A stretch of DNA of 15,650 nt, taken from assembly GCA_025937955.1 (NCBI GenBank), contig JAICQI010000038.1:1-15650 (forward strand). The letters are read 5' to 3'. Position 1 is the stretch's first letter; the number at the start of each line of letters is the position of its first letter. The DNA comes from Pyrinomonadaceae bacterium. GTDB lineage: Bacteria; Acidobacteriota; Blastocatellia; Pyrinomonadales; Pyrinomonadaceae. This document shows, piece by piece, positions 6,248-13,875 of this stretch. The translations under genes and the position numbers were made by a program. The notes beneath the pieces were generated by a model. It saw only the letters and a list, made by a program, of their open reading frames with translations. It was not told the origin of the DNA and ran no database searches.

Positions 6248-6472
6248 GTCACCCCCGGACTAGATCGGCGATTCAGTTTTTAAGTACCGGTCAGGGCCTC
6301 GAAAGGGAACTGTCAACACAGATGCTCGTTTGGGAACGAGTGATGCCCGACATTCAAAACCGGAGCATGAAAGGTTCACGGGGAGACGGCCGTTCGCGTT
6401 TCAGTTTAGTGCTGTGCTGCACGGCCATTCTAGGACAGGCGCAACCCTCGGCGCAAGATCTTCGGAAGAAGA

Positions 6473-6503
6473 AATAGGTCCTATAGGACTTATAGGACCT
6501 ATT
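6473..6503. repeat. Perfect 13-bp palindrome, TAGGTCCTATA family (copy 1)
   Basis: AATAGGTCCTATA (6473-6485) and TATAGGACCTATT (6491-6503) are exact reverse complements around a 5-nt loop. The element begins 5 nt after the stop of the minus-strand O-methyltransferase and is followed in that direction by TTCTTCTTCC, so it may act as its terminator. A degenerate relative lies at 10831-10859 behind the assembly ATPase gene, suggesting a dispersed family. Confidence 0.65.
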
Positions 6504-6508
6504 CTGAA

Positions 6509-7543
6509 TTACATTGGCTGGGCTTCGACGATGCTGGTTGGAAGCTCCGTGGGGATGATGCGGAGGAGTTTAAAGCCGGCGGAGCTGAGAAGCTGTTCGA
6601 ACTCCTTCGCCGTCCGTTCCTTGCCGCCCGTCATCACCAGCATGTTCAAATCGATGAACTTCGAGAAGTGCGGCTCGTCGGTTTCCGGCACAACGCAGTC
6701 CACCAGAATCAGCCTGCCGTTCGCGCCCATGCGGCTGCGGCAGTTTCGCAGGATCGTGATCGACTTTTCGTCGTCCCAATCGTGAATAATCCATTTCATC
6801 ACGTAGGCATCGCCGCCTGCCGGAACCGATTTGAAGAAGTCGCCGGCAACAGTTTCGCATCGCTCCGCGACCCCGGCGGCCTCGAGCTTCGGACGCGCGC
6901 CTTCGATCACTTGCGGAGCGTCAAATAAGACGCCTTTCACTTTTGGATTGCTCTTGAGAATTGACGTGATGAGGCCGCCGTGACCTCCGCCGACGTCCAC
7001 CACGGTGCCGAAATTCGAAAAATCGTAGAGCGACAGAATCGCTTCGTTTGTCGCTGCCGTCACGCTGCTCATCGAATCGTTGAAAACGGCCGCGTCTTCC
7101 GGATTCTGCTGGAAGTACTTCCAGATATCGACGCCGAAAAAGTTATCAAATGCAATCTCGCCGGTCTTGACGCTGTGCATCAGATTACCCCAGGCGGGAT
7201 AGTGTTCCTGGCCGAGCTCTGAAACAGCAAACCAGCGCAGCGAGCCCGGCGCACCGGTGACCAGAGTTTCTGACACGGGTGTTTGTGCGAAGCGTCCGCC
7301 CCCGGCGGAGCTCAGAACGCCCACGCTCGTCAGCGCGCGCAGTATGCGAAAGAGGGAAGGCGCGTGCATCTTAGTGGCCGCTGCCAGCTCTTCGGCGGTT
7401 TTGGGTCCTGACTTCAGTAGGTCGGGAATGCCTAACTTGGCGATGACATAGACGGCACGGGAAATCCAGAAACCGCTAATGATTTGCAGCATCTGGACGT
7501 TGGCTGGTTGTTCGTTTACGAGTTGATTTGCAGGTGCACTCAC
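6509..7543 (-). CDS. SAM-dependent small-molecule O-methyltransferase
   Basis: The 344-residue enzyme has the two-domain layout of class I small-molecule O-methyltransferases (COMT/acetylserotonin/hydroxyneurosporene type). An N-terminal winged-helix dimerisation domain spans about 15-95 (GFWISRAVYVIAKLGIPDLL, then SLFRILRALTSVGVL). The C-terminal Rossmann domain has SAM motif VDVGGGHGG (182-190), the acidic FDAPQVI stretch (207-213), GDFF (234-237), the catalytic-base histidine in WIIHDWDDE (H254), and GGKERT (306-311). It should move a methyl group from SAM to a hydroxyl of an aromatic or polyene metabolite; the substrate cannot be read from the sequence. The start is GTG with AAGGGAGA 7 nt ahead (7551-7558). 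It stands alone, divergent from the secretion cluster, with no biosynthetic neighbours visible. Confidence 0.9.
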   Translation of the reverse strand: MSAPANQLVNEQPANVQMLQIISGFWISRAVYVIAKLGIPDLLKSGPKTAEELAAATKMHAPSLFRILRALTSVGVLSSAGGGRFAQTPVSETLVTGAPGSLRWFAVSELGQEHYPAWGNLMHSVKTGEIAFDNFFGVDIWKYFQQNPEDAAVFNDSMSSVTAATNEAILSLYDFSNFGTVVDVGGGHGGLITSILKSNPKVKGVLFDAPQVIEGARPKLEAAGVAERCETVAGDFFKSVPAGGDAYVMKWIIHDWDDEKSITILRNCRSRMGANGRLILVDCVVPETDEPHFSKFIDLNMLVMTGGKERTAKEFEQLLSSAGFKLLRIIPTELPTSIVEAQPM

Positions 7544-7634
7544 AGGCTGATCTCCCTTGGGTTAGTTCAGATATCTAAATAAAGGTGCGATTATCATCAC
7601 TGATCTCAAAGAAGATAACGCGCGAACCACCGTT

Positions 7635-7756
7635 AAAAAGGAACAAGCTACACAAATAGAACAAGTCGGGAACAGGGGTTTGCCCCGGTCAATCGACTAA
7701 CGGCGGGGCAAGCCCCTCTTCCTGACTTGTTCTTTGTTCTGACTTGTTCTTTTGTT
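7635..7756. repeat. Long imperfect palindrome with GAACAAGTC motifs (MITE-like)
   Basis: The core arms (7659-7687 and 7704-7732) pair over 29 bp with three mismatches around a 16-nt loop; both contain GAACAAGTC or its complement and a GGGG..TTGCCCCG block. The pairing continues more loosely outward to about 7635 and 7756. The right arm holds a tandem direct repeat of CTGACTTGTTCTTT(T)GTT (7722-7738 and 7739-7756). The element fills the space between the divergent O-methyltransferase and platform-protein genes. It has no coding content and resembles a MITE or long REP-type element. Confidence 0.7.
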
Positions 7757-7785
7757 ACTGGTGCAACTTCTGATTGCGAAGGGCG

Positions 7786-7796
7786 TGATATATACT
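7786..7796 (+). promoter_or_regulatory. Candidate extended -10 promoter for the secretion cluster
   Basis: TGATATATACT offers an extended -10 box (TGnTATATA, 7786-7794) or an alternative TATACT (7791-7796), about 35-45 nt before the ATG at 7830. Only a weak -35 (TTCTGA, 7768-7773) is spaced 17 nt from the latter. If real, it drives the platform and ATPase genes, and lies just outside the long palindrome. Confidence 0.35.
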
Positions 7797-7829
7797 CCCC
7801 GGTTAATCTCAGGCGGGTAAATCCAAACT

Positions 7830-9071
7830 ATGGCTGAGTTTATTTGTCGATTGGGAACCCCTGCTGGCGAGGTCGTGACTCGCACGATTGAGGCTGCGGG
7901 CGTGCAGGAAGCGCGGGCGCGTCTCGAGCGCGAAGGTTTTCGTGTTTTCAAAGTCACGCCACCACAGACCTCCGGCGTAGCCGCGTTAACCCGGTTAGGC
8001 CGCCCCGGCGGTCACCTGAAAGTCAAAGCCAACGACTTCCTGCTTTTCAACCAGCAGCTCGCAGCACTCGTGCGCGCCGGTATTCCCATCCTGCAAGCTA
8101 TCTCGATGCTGCGAAAACGCGCTGCTTCGGCGCGACTACGAGCCGTGTTGGGCGAGGTCGAAGAGCAGATCCGCGGCGGCGCGGCATTATCGCAGGCGTT
8201 TGCTGCCCAGGGCTCCATCTTCCCTCGAATCTACACGGCGTCGATTCTCGCGGGTGAGCGATCGGGCGCGCTCGACGAGGTGTTGAGCCGTTATGTGACC
8301 TACATGCGCCGGAACGTTGCACTGCGACGCAAGATTCGCGGCGCGCTGGCGTATCCGATGTTTTTGCTGTTTGCGTCCGCGTGCATGGTGACGTTCCTGA
8401 CGATTTACGTGGTGCCGCGCATGTCGGAGCTCTTTGCCGGGTTCGGAAATGAGCTGCCGACCGTGACTCAGATCGTTGTTGGTATCTCACGCTGGTTGTC
8501 GTCAAACGTGCTTTGGTTTGGACCACTGGTGATTGGCGGCTCCGTCATTTTATTTCTGTGGTCACGAACGCCCGGAGGAAAACTCGCAATCAGCAAACTA
8601 ATCCTCAAGATTCCACTGGCTGGAAGTCTAGCGGTGCAGTTGTCGGTGGCCCAGGCGACGCGCTCACTCGCGACGTTGCTCGCCGGCGGTATCACGCTCG
8701 TCGAGTCGTGGGAAATCGCGTCGGAGTCGATCACGAACTTCGAACTGCGACGTCGCAGCTCTTCGATCCTGCCGATGATTCGCGAAGGCCGCTCGTTCAC
8801 GGAGAGTTTGGAGACGGCCGGGTGGATGCCACCACTCGCCATCGACATGATCGGAATCGGTGAACGATCGGGCAGTTTGCGCGAGATGCTGGACGAGGTG
8901 GCGGTGTTTTACGATGCGGAGTCGGAAGTGCGGCTGGAACAGTTGACGACCACGCTTGAGCCTGCGATTCTTGTGGTCATGGGCGGGGTCGTTGTGACGA
9001 TTCTCCTCGCGATTTACCTGCCGATTATCCAGTCAATCTCGGGCGGAGCAGGCGTTACCGGACATCGTTAA
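7830..9071 (+). CDS. Type II secretion/type IV pilus inner-membrane platform protein (GspF/PilC)
   Basis: This 413-residue polytopic protein is the inner-membrane platform that couples the assembly ATPase to the growing pilus or pseudopilus. Two T2SF domains are visible (about 65-190 and 270-395). They open with NDFLLFNQQLAALVRAGIPI and LSVAQATRSLATLLAGGITL, the repeated family signature, and each has an ERSG motif (SILAGERSGALDEVL, then GIGERSGSLREML). Transmembrane segments lie at about 175-195, 225-245 and 378-402. Length is normal for PilC/GspF. The first 40 residues form the usual small N-terminal domain. The ATG has no strong Shine-Dalgarno. The ATPase gene starts 32 nt downstream, so the two are probably co-transcribed. 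Confidence 0.93.
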   Translation: MAEFICRLGTPAGEVVTRTIEAAGVQEARARLEREGFRVFKVTPPQTSGVAALTRLGRPGGHLKVKANDFLLFNQQLAALVRAGIPILQAISMLRKRAASARLRAVLGEVEEQIRGGAALSQAFAAQGSIFPRIYTASILAGERSGALDEVLSRYVTYMRRNVALRRKIRGALAYPMFLLFASACMVTFLTIYVVPRMSELFAGFGNELPTVTQIVVGISRWLSSNVLWFGPLVIGGSVILFLWSRTPGGKLAISKLILKIPLAGSLAVQLSVAQATRSLATLLAGGITLVESWEIASESITNFELRRRSSSILPMIREGRSFTESLETAGWMPPLAIDMIGIGERSGSLREMLDEVAVFYDAESEVRLEQLTTTLEPAILVVMGGVVVTILLAIYLPIIQSISGGAGVTGHR

Positions 9072-9103
9072 TTAGTTAGTCGCAAGTATTATCACAAGCA
9101 TCT

Positions 9104-10804
9104 ATGAAGCAAGTCTCTGAAAACGAAAATCCGGTCATCCAACCTGTCCCGACCGCGAGTGAAAACGGTCAAAACGGTGACGTGCATGAGCCGCCCGAAA
9201 TGAAGGCGGCGAGAGAGCTCGCGCGTCGCTATCGCCTGCCATTTGTCGATCTGTTGCCGCCTGATCGCGAATCGCCGATCGACTACGAATTGTTCACGGA
9301 AGTTCCGGTCGACCTGATGGTCAGGCACCAGTTCGTGCCGCTCAAGCGCGATCAAAAAGGGCTGCACATCGCGATGGCTGATCCGACCGATCTCGAACGG
9401 TTGGATGAGCTCTCAAGCACGCTGCGAACGCGCCTTGTGCCGCATGTTGCTACAGCCGGCGCAGTCGAAGTCGTTTTGCGAAAGGGCGACACCACGCAGC
9501 GCGTCCTTCAGGAAGCGGCGTCAGGCTTTCGTATCTCGCTTGTAAAAGAAACTGAGCACGGTGAAGAAGTGCTCGATCTCGATCGCCTGGCGACTGACGC
9601 GGAAATGTCGCCGATCATCAAACTGGTCGACACAATCATCTACAACGCGATGGAGTCGCGTGCTTCCGATATTCACATCGAAACTCGCGACACGGAAGTG
9701 CAGGTCAAGTATCGAATCGACGGTGCGCTGTACGCGAAAGTCGATCCGATCGATCTTGCGTATCACCAGACGTTGATCTCGCGTATCAAGGTCATGTCAG
9801 AGCTCGACATCGCCGAGCGTCGCGTGCCGCAGGACGGCAGGTTCAGGGTTCGTTACAAGGGACGCAACGTCGACTTCCGCGTTTCGATCATGCCGACCAT
9901 CCACGGCGAAGACGCGGTCATTCGTATTCTTGACAAGGAACAGATCAACGAAGAGTTCCGGAATCTCAATCTGAACGTCGTCGGTTTTGCGGAAGAAGAT
10001 TTGCGCAAGTTTCGTCGGTACATCGCAGAGCCTTACGGGATGGTGCTGGTGACTGGTCCAACCGGATCGGGCAAGACCACCACGCTCTATGCGGCACTGA
10101 ACGAGATCAGAAACGAAGAAGACAAGATCGTGACGATCGAGGATCCGGTCGAGTATCAGTTGCACGGCATCACGCAGATTCCGGTCAACGAAAAGAAGGG
10201 ATTGACGTTCGATCGTGGTCTTCGCTCGATCCTGCGTCACGACCCTGACAAGATCATGGTCGGCGAGATCCGCGACACGGAAACGGCGCAGATCGCAATC
10301 CAATCCGCGCTGACCGGTCACCTCGTATTTACTACTGTACACGCGAACAACGTGATCGACGTGATTGGGCGATTTTTGAACATGGGTGTCGAGCCTTACA
10401 ACTTTGTCTCGTCGCTCAATTGCGTGTTGGCCCAACGTCTGATTCGCATGCTGTGTGCTTACTGTAAGCGGCAGTATCATCCGACCGACGACGAGCTGGC
10501 GGAATCCGGTCTGAATCCCGAGGTGTACCGTCCCAAGCCCTTTTACATGAACGTCGGTTGCGACGCCTGTAACCACACCGGCTATCGTGGTCGAACTGCT
10601 ATTCACGAATTGCTGGATTTGTCGGATAATATCCGGGAAATGATTGTCGAGCGGCGGCCGGGCTCTGAAGTGCGCCGCGCAGCTGAGGCCGAGGGTTTAA
10701 CGAGTTTGAGAGAATCGGCCTTGCAGAAGGTTTTCCACGGGATTTCGACCTTGCACGAAATCAACCGCGTAACGTTCGTCGAAGAGCTCAGCGCAGGTAA
10801 GTAG
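9104..10804 (+). CDS. Type IV pilus/type II secretion assembly ATPase (PilB/GspE)
   Basis: The 566-residue cytoplasmic hexameric ATPase should power pilus or pseudopilus assembly through the platform protein encoded just upstream. An N-terminal GspE-N/MshEN-like domain covers about 25-140. The catalytic part has Walker A GPTGSGKT (318-325), the Asp-box region (about 340-365), Walker B IMVGEIRD (384-391) and the His-box region around TGHLVFTTVHANN. A zinc-binding tetracysteine, CAYC (451-454) and CDAC (486-489), is the mark of PilB/GspE as opposed to the retraction ATPase PilT. All key residues are present and length is normal. Which pathway it serves cannot be told from the ATPase alone. Confidence 0.94.
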   Translation: MKQVSENENPVIQPVPTASENGQNGDVHEPPEMKAARELARRYRLPFVDLLPPDRESPIDYELFTEVPVDLMVRHQFVPLKRDQKGLHIAMADPTDLERLDELSSTLRTRLVPHVATAGAVEVVLRKGDTTQRVLQEAASGFRISLVKETEHGEEVLDLDRLATDAEMSPIIKLVDTIIYNAMESRASDIHIETRDTEVQVKYRIDGALYAKVDPIDLAYHQTLISRIKVMSELDIAERRVPQDGRFRVRYKGRNVDFRVSIMPTIHGEDAVIRILDKEQINEEFRNLNLNVVGFAEEDLRKFRRYIAEPYGMVLVTGPTGSGKTTTLYAALNEIRNEEDKIVTIEDPVEYQLHGITQIPVNEKKGLTFDRGLRSILRHDPDKIMVGEIRDTETAQIAIQSALTGHLVFTTVHANNVIDVIGRFLNMGVEPYNFVSSLNCVLAQRLIRMLCAYCKRQYHPTDDELAESGLNPEVYRPKPFYMNVGCDACNHTGYRGRTAIHELLDLSDNIREMIVERRPGSEVRRAAEAEGLTSLRESALQKVFHGISTLHEINRVTFVEELSAGK

Positions 10805-10830
10805 TTCCCCGATAACCGTCCCGATCCGTA

Positions 10831-10859
10831 ATAGGTCATATAGGTCGAATATGTCCTAT
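10831..10859. repeat. Imperfect palindrome, TAGGTCCTATA family (copy 2)
   Basis: ATAGGTCATAT (10831-10841) and ATATGTCCTAT (10849-10859) pair with one mismatch around a 7-nt loop. It lies 27 nt after the ATPase stop and is followed by CGGGCCTCTATTTT, so it could weaken or end transcription before the secretin. The ATAGGTC..ATAG wording links it to the perfect palindrome at 6473-6503. The rest of the 196-nt gap before the secretin shows no clear promoter or riboswitch. Confidence 0.5.
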
Positions 10860-11000
10860 CGGGCCTCTATTTTGAAGGCAAAGCGGAACCAAAAATAAAT
10901 GCCTGCGTGTAAGGCAATTGGCTGGTTTGATCTTGCATCTTAGGCGTTCCGGCGGCATTATTAGGCCGCTAAACTTTCACCTCCCGAACCGAGTAGAGTC

Positions 11001-13718
11001 ATGAAAAACAATACTAGAGCTCGCACCCTAATTTCTTTGCTTCTCGCCGTTAGCCTGTTGGCCTTGCCAATCACCGCTTTCGCCAAGAAGGGTGAGAAAA
11101 ACTTCAAGCGCGGCATGGATTACGAGGCGCAGCAACAGTGGGACAAGGCGGCGCAGGAATTCACGCTCGCCGTGGCTGCCGACCCGTCGAACATGGAGTA
11201 CCAGCTCCATTTCCGCCGTGCGAGTTTCAACGCCTCGCAGACGTACATGCAGCAAGGGAGGTCGCTCTCGGAGAGGGGGGATTTCGTCGGCGCCTACAAT
11301 GCCTTCCGCCAGGCGTACGGTTATGATCCGGTGAACGAGCTTGCCGTATCGGAGATGGAGCGCATGTTGCGCCTGCAAGCGGTCAAGGAAGGCCGCTCTC
11401 CTAATGGAACAAATGGTACCAATGGAACCAATGGCAACGGAAGCAATGGGCATTATGGAATATCCGAAGGCGGCACTTTCACTCCCGCCAGTGCTCAGGC
11501 TCAGGATTTAGCAACTCCGCGGGAACAACAACTCCGCATTGTCGACGTCAAAGGCGATCTCAAGACGCTGATTCGCAGTCTTGCCGAGCAACTTAGTCTC
11601 AACGTTATTTTCGACCGGCAGTCGTTCGCACAATCGCGTCCAGTCGACCTCCAGTTGAAAGACGTGACCACCGCGCAAGCACTCGATTACCTGTTCCTTC
11701 AGGAGGGGCTCTTCTTCCAGAAACTCAGCCGCAGAACCATACTCGTCGCCGACCAGGCACGCCGGCCACAGTACCAGCAACTGGTCCTGCGCACGTTCTA
11801 TCTTTCAAACATGAAACCGGCTGACGCTCGCACGCTCGTGCAGCAAGCGATTCCGCCGTCAGTGGGACGCCCGCAAACGATCGTGGTACCGGATGAGGCA
11901 ACCAACAGTTTGACCGTGCGCGACACCGCTGAGAACGTACGCTTAATCGGCGACCTGCTTCAGAGCGTTGACAAAGATCGTGCTGAAGTCGTGATGGACG
12001 TCAACATCTACGAAGTGTCAAAGAACGATTTGTTGACTTTCGGTAATCAAATCGGGACCGGTGCAGATATCTTCAATCTGGGCGGCTCACCCGGTTTCTC
12101 AGTTTTGAGTGACGCGGCAAGTACAGGTCCTGGTGGCGTAAACGTGGCGGGCATCGTGGGTGGTGTGCCGACTGCGCTGGCAGCCGCGCTAGTGATTCCC
12201 TCAACGGCGTTCAGGGCTTTTAGAAGTAAACAAAACACAAAGCTCGTTGCTTCGACGCAAGTGCACGCGTTCAACGGTGAAGAATCGACGGCGCGCATCG
12301 GACAACGTGTTCCGGTGCAAACGGCGCAGGCTTATCCATTCGGTGTCCAAACAGGCACGCCGGTGCCAGGCGTCGGTAATTTCCCGACTGGCGGCTTCCC
12401 GGTCATCAACTACGAGCCAACTGGTTTGACTTTGAAGTTCACGCCCCAGGTATTTCCGAACCTCGATGTTCAGGTGAAGATGAACATCGAACAGAAGGAT
12501 GTGTTGGGTGGCAACGAGCTGACCCCGACGTTTACGGAACGCACGATGACCGGCACTGCGCGAGTTCAGAACAATCGCACCATGATGCTGGCCAGCGTTT
12601 CGACTGACATCGAATCAAGAGGTCGCAGAGGAATTGCTTTCCTGGGCGGTCTCCCGTTTATTGGCCGGCTCTTTACCTCGCCGACACGCGATATCCGCCA
12701 GGTCGATATCGTTATTGCTGTTACTCCGCGCGTGCTTCGCGCACCGGCAGTAACTCCACGTGACGAGGAGATGCGACCGAGCGGAACGTTGCAATCGCCA
12801 ACCACTGGCTCGCTGGCCGAGATGATGCGCGACGCTGATCGTGAGGACCAGATCGCTGCCGCGCGCGCGCTTCCGCGGAATGTGACTTTGCAGCTGCCGG
12901 ATGCGCCGCTCCTGAAACCGGCTGAGACTGTTTCGCAGAACACAACGCCTGCGAATCTGCCGCCACCCGCGGGAGCCGGAGCACTCAAATTCACTCCGGA
13001 CCCGGCTCCGAACAAGCAAGCCACGGCTCCGGCTGCAACGACCACCGCTGTGAACAATCCCGTCGCAACTGCGCCGCCTGTAAACACGACGGCTGCAAAT
13101 AACAAGCCGGCAGCAGCGCCCGAAGAACTACCGTCGTTTGTCCCGGCGCCGAAGTCGCTGATCAGCGATCAGGCGGCGGCAAATGTCGCGGCAGTGAACA
13201 CGGGAACAGCGGGAACTCAAAACGCCGTGCTGACGTCGATGCCCAAACCCGCTGCGACTTCGCTTGAAGCAAAGGCCACCGAGTCGCGCGTGGCGCAACT
13301 TAGCATGTTATCGCCAGCCGGCGTGATGAAGGTTGGAGAGAAGCGACGCTACGCGATTCAATTGAACTCCGACGTGCCGCTTAGCCTGGCCCTGCTCGCT
13401 TTGCGATTCGATCCCAAAGTGGTGAAGGTCCATGCAGTCACCGCGGGAAGTATTCTGCCGGCGACAGGAGAAACAGCGCCGCTGTTTACGCCGTTGATAG
13501 ACGGCACGACCGGCACTGCCATGATTTCGATCTCGAGTCTGAACGGCAAAGCATCGTTCAAGGGATCTGGACCACTGCTCTTCATTGAAGTCGAAGCGAT
13601 CGCGGAAGGGAACGCGTCGCTGACGTTAGTGAACGAGACGTTGCACCTGGTGGCCACCGACGCGCGCGACGTGAAATCGGAGGTCATTCAGGGAACGGCC
13701 ACAGTGAAACAGCAGTAG
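11001..13718 (+). CDS. Outer-membrane secretin (GspD/PilQ) with C-terminal cohesin-like domain
   Basis: The 905-residue product forms the outer-membrane channel of the machine. Order of parts: signal peptide (1-28, LLLAVSLLALPITAFA); TPR-like helical region (about 33-126); NGTNGTNGTNG low-complexity spacer (135-150); STN/N0-like domain (about 178-255); secretin N-domain (about 262-330); secretin core (about 410-580) with the signature GIAFLGGLPFIGRLF (544-558) followed by VDIVIAVTPRVLR; a Pro/Ala/Thr/Asn-rich linker (about 585-765); and a cohesin-like beta domain (about 769-903, GEKRRYAIQLNSDVPLSLAL, ALRFDPKVVKV). The family core is normal; the two extra ends make the protein long. Cohesin-bearing secretins are known in Acidobacteria and Geobacter-type bacteria. 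The extra domain is probably periplasmic or surface-exposed and may bind a partner. Confidence 0.92.
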   Translation: MKNNTRARTLISLLLAVSLLALPITAFAKKGEKNFKRGMDYEAQQQWDKAAQEFTLAVAADPSNMEYQLHFRRASFNASQTYMQQGRSLSERGDFVGAYNAFRQAYGYDPVNELAVSEMERMLRLQAVKEGRSPNGTNGTNGTNGNGSNGHYGISEGGTFTPASAQAQDLATPREQQLRIVDVKGDLKTLIRSLAEQLSLNVIFDRQSFAQSRPVDLQLKDVTTAQALDYLFLQEGLFFQKLSRRTILVADQARRPQYQQLVLRTFYLSNMKPADARTLVQQAIPPSVGRPQTIVVPDEATNSLTVRDTAENVRLIGDLLQSVDKDRAEVVMDVNIYEVSKNDLLTFGNQIGTGADIFNLGGSPGFSVLSDAASTGPGGVNVAGIVGGVPTALAAALVIPSTAFRAFRSKQNTKLVASTQVHAFNGEESTARIGQRVPVQTAQAYPFGVQTGTPVPGVGNFPTGGFPVINYEPTGLTLKFTPQVFPNLDVQVKMNIEQKDVLGGNELTPTFTERTMTGTARVQNNRTMMLASVSTDIESRGRRGIAFLGGLPFIGRLFTSPTRDIRQVDIVIAVTPRVLRAPAVTPRDEEMRPSGTLQSPTTGSLAEMMRDADREDQIAAARALPRNVTLQLPDAPLLKPAETVSQNTTPANLPPPAGAGALKFTPDPAPNKQATAPAATTTAVNNPVATAPPVNTTAANNKPAAAPEELPSFVPAPKSLISDQAAANVAAVNTGTAGTQNAVLTSMPKPAATSLEAKATESRVAQLSMLSPAGVMKVGEKRRYAIQLNSDVPLSLALLALRFDPKVVKVHAVTAGSILPATGETAPLFTPLIDGTTGTAMISISSLNGKASFKGSGPLLFIEVEAIAEGNASLTLVNETLHLVATDARDVKSEVIQGTATVKQQ
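11403..11447 (+). repeat. In-gene tandem repeat encoding NGT units
   Basis: About five copies of a 9-bp unit near AATGGAACC lie in the secretin gene and encode Asn-Gly-Thr repeats, which drift to NGNGSNG at the end. The unit is a multiple of three, so copy-number change would lengthen or shorten the linker without breaking the frame. The stretch separates the TPR-like region from the first periplasmic secretin domain. Confidence 0.7.
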
Positions 13719-13736
13719 CTGTTTTCGCCATCAAGA

Positions 13737-13795
13737 GGCACAAAAAGCGCAAAGCTTGAGCAATACCCATTTGTGCTTTTTGTGCTTTTTTGCGA
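13737..13795 (+). terminator. Hairpin with T-tract after the secretin; GGCACAAAA repeat family (copy 2)
   Basis: GCACAAAAAGCGCAAA (13738-13753) pairs with TTTGTGCTTTTTGTGC (13771-13786) over 16 bp with one G-U, around a 17-nt loop. It is followed by TTTTTT, about 20 nt behind the secretin stop. This is a plausible Rho-independent terminator or attenuator. The GGCACAAAAAG wording matches the larger hairpin at 2632-2733, so the element is also a dispersed repeat. Downstream pilin genes could then depend on read-through or their own promoter. Confidence 0.55.
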
Positions 13796-13796
13796 T

Positions 13797-13848
13797 GTAG
13801 CGCCGAGCTGTAGCGGCGAGCGTGAGACTCCACGGGACGAGCCCGTGG
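13797..13848. repeat. Direct repeat plus 7-bp palindrome before the pseudopilin gene
   Basis: GTAGCGCCGAGC (13797-13808) is repeated with one mismatch at 13810-13821 (GTAGCGGCGAGC). CCACGGG (13830-13836) and CCCGTGG (13842-13848) then form a short hairpin. The hairpin ends 8 nt before GAGGA (13856-13860), the only Shine-Dalgarno-like site ahead of the pseudopilin ATG. It looks like a further REP-type element. The open frame extending through it from GTG 13822 is probably not translated. Confidence 0.45.
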
Positions 13849-13875
13849 CATCTCCGAGGAATCAACTTCAAGCAA

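Noticed and set aside
6304..6320. TTGACA on the minus strand upstream of the 345-aa VWA gene as a -35 box
   Set aside because: The hexamer is perfect but no -10-like sequence occurs 16-18 nt away; the nearest TACTTA is about 24 nt downstream.
6330..6785. 151-codon plus-strand frame between the VWA and O-methyltransferase genes
   Set aside because: It crosses the palindrome and then runs antisense to the O-methyltransferase C-terminus. No ribosome site or domain was seen. The 261-nt spacer itself holds only the palindrome and a tiny CTCGTT/AACGAG repeat (6325-6340).
9797..10606. 269-codon open frame on the minus strand inside the ATPase gene
   Set aside because: It is fully antisense to PilB/GspE, whose Walker and tetracysteine motifs are intact. 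The translation shows no recognisable domain and arises from biased third positions.
10805..11000. Possible c-di-GMP riboswitch before the secretin
   Set aside because: Such elements precede some pilus and secretion genes, but the conserved GEMM-type core sequence and paired stems were not found. Only the degenerate palindrome and a 5-bp GCGGC/GCCGC pair are present.
13738..13795. CRISPR-like or phage attachment repeat
   Set aside because: The repeats are inverted, not regularly spaced direct repeats, and no integrase, tRNA or cas gene is near. Palindromic element or terminator explains them.
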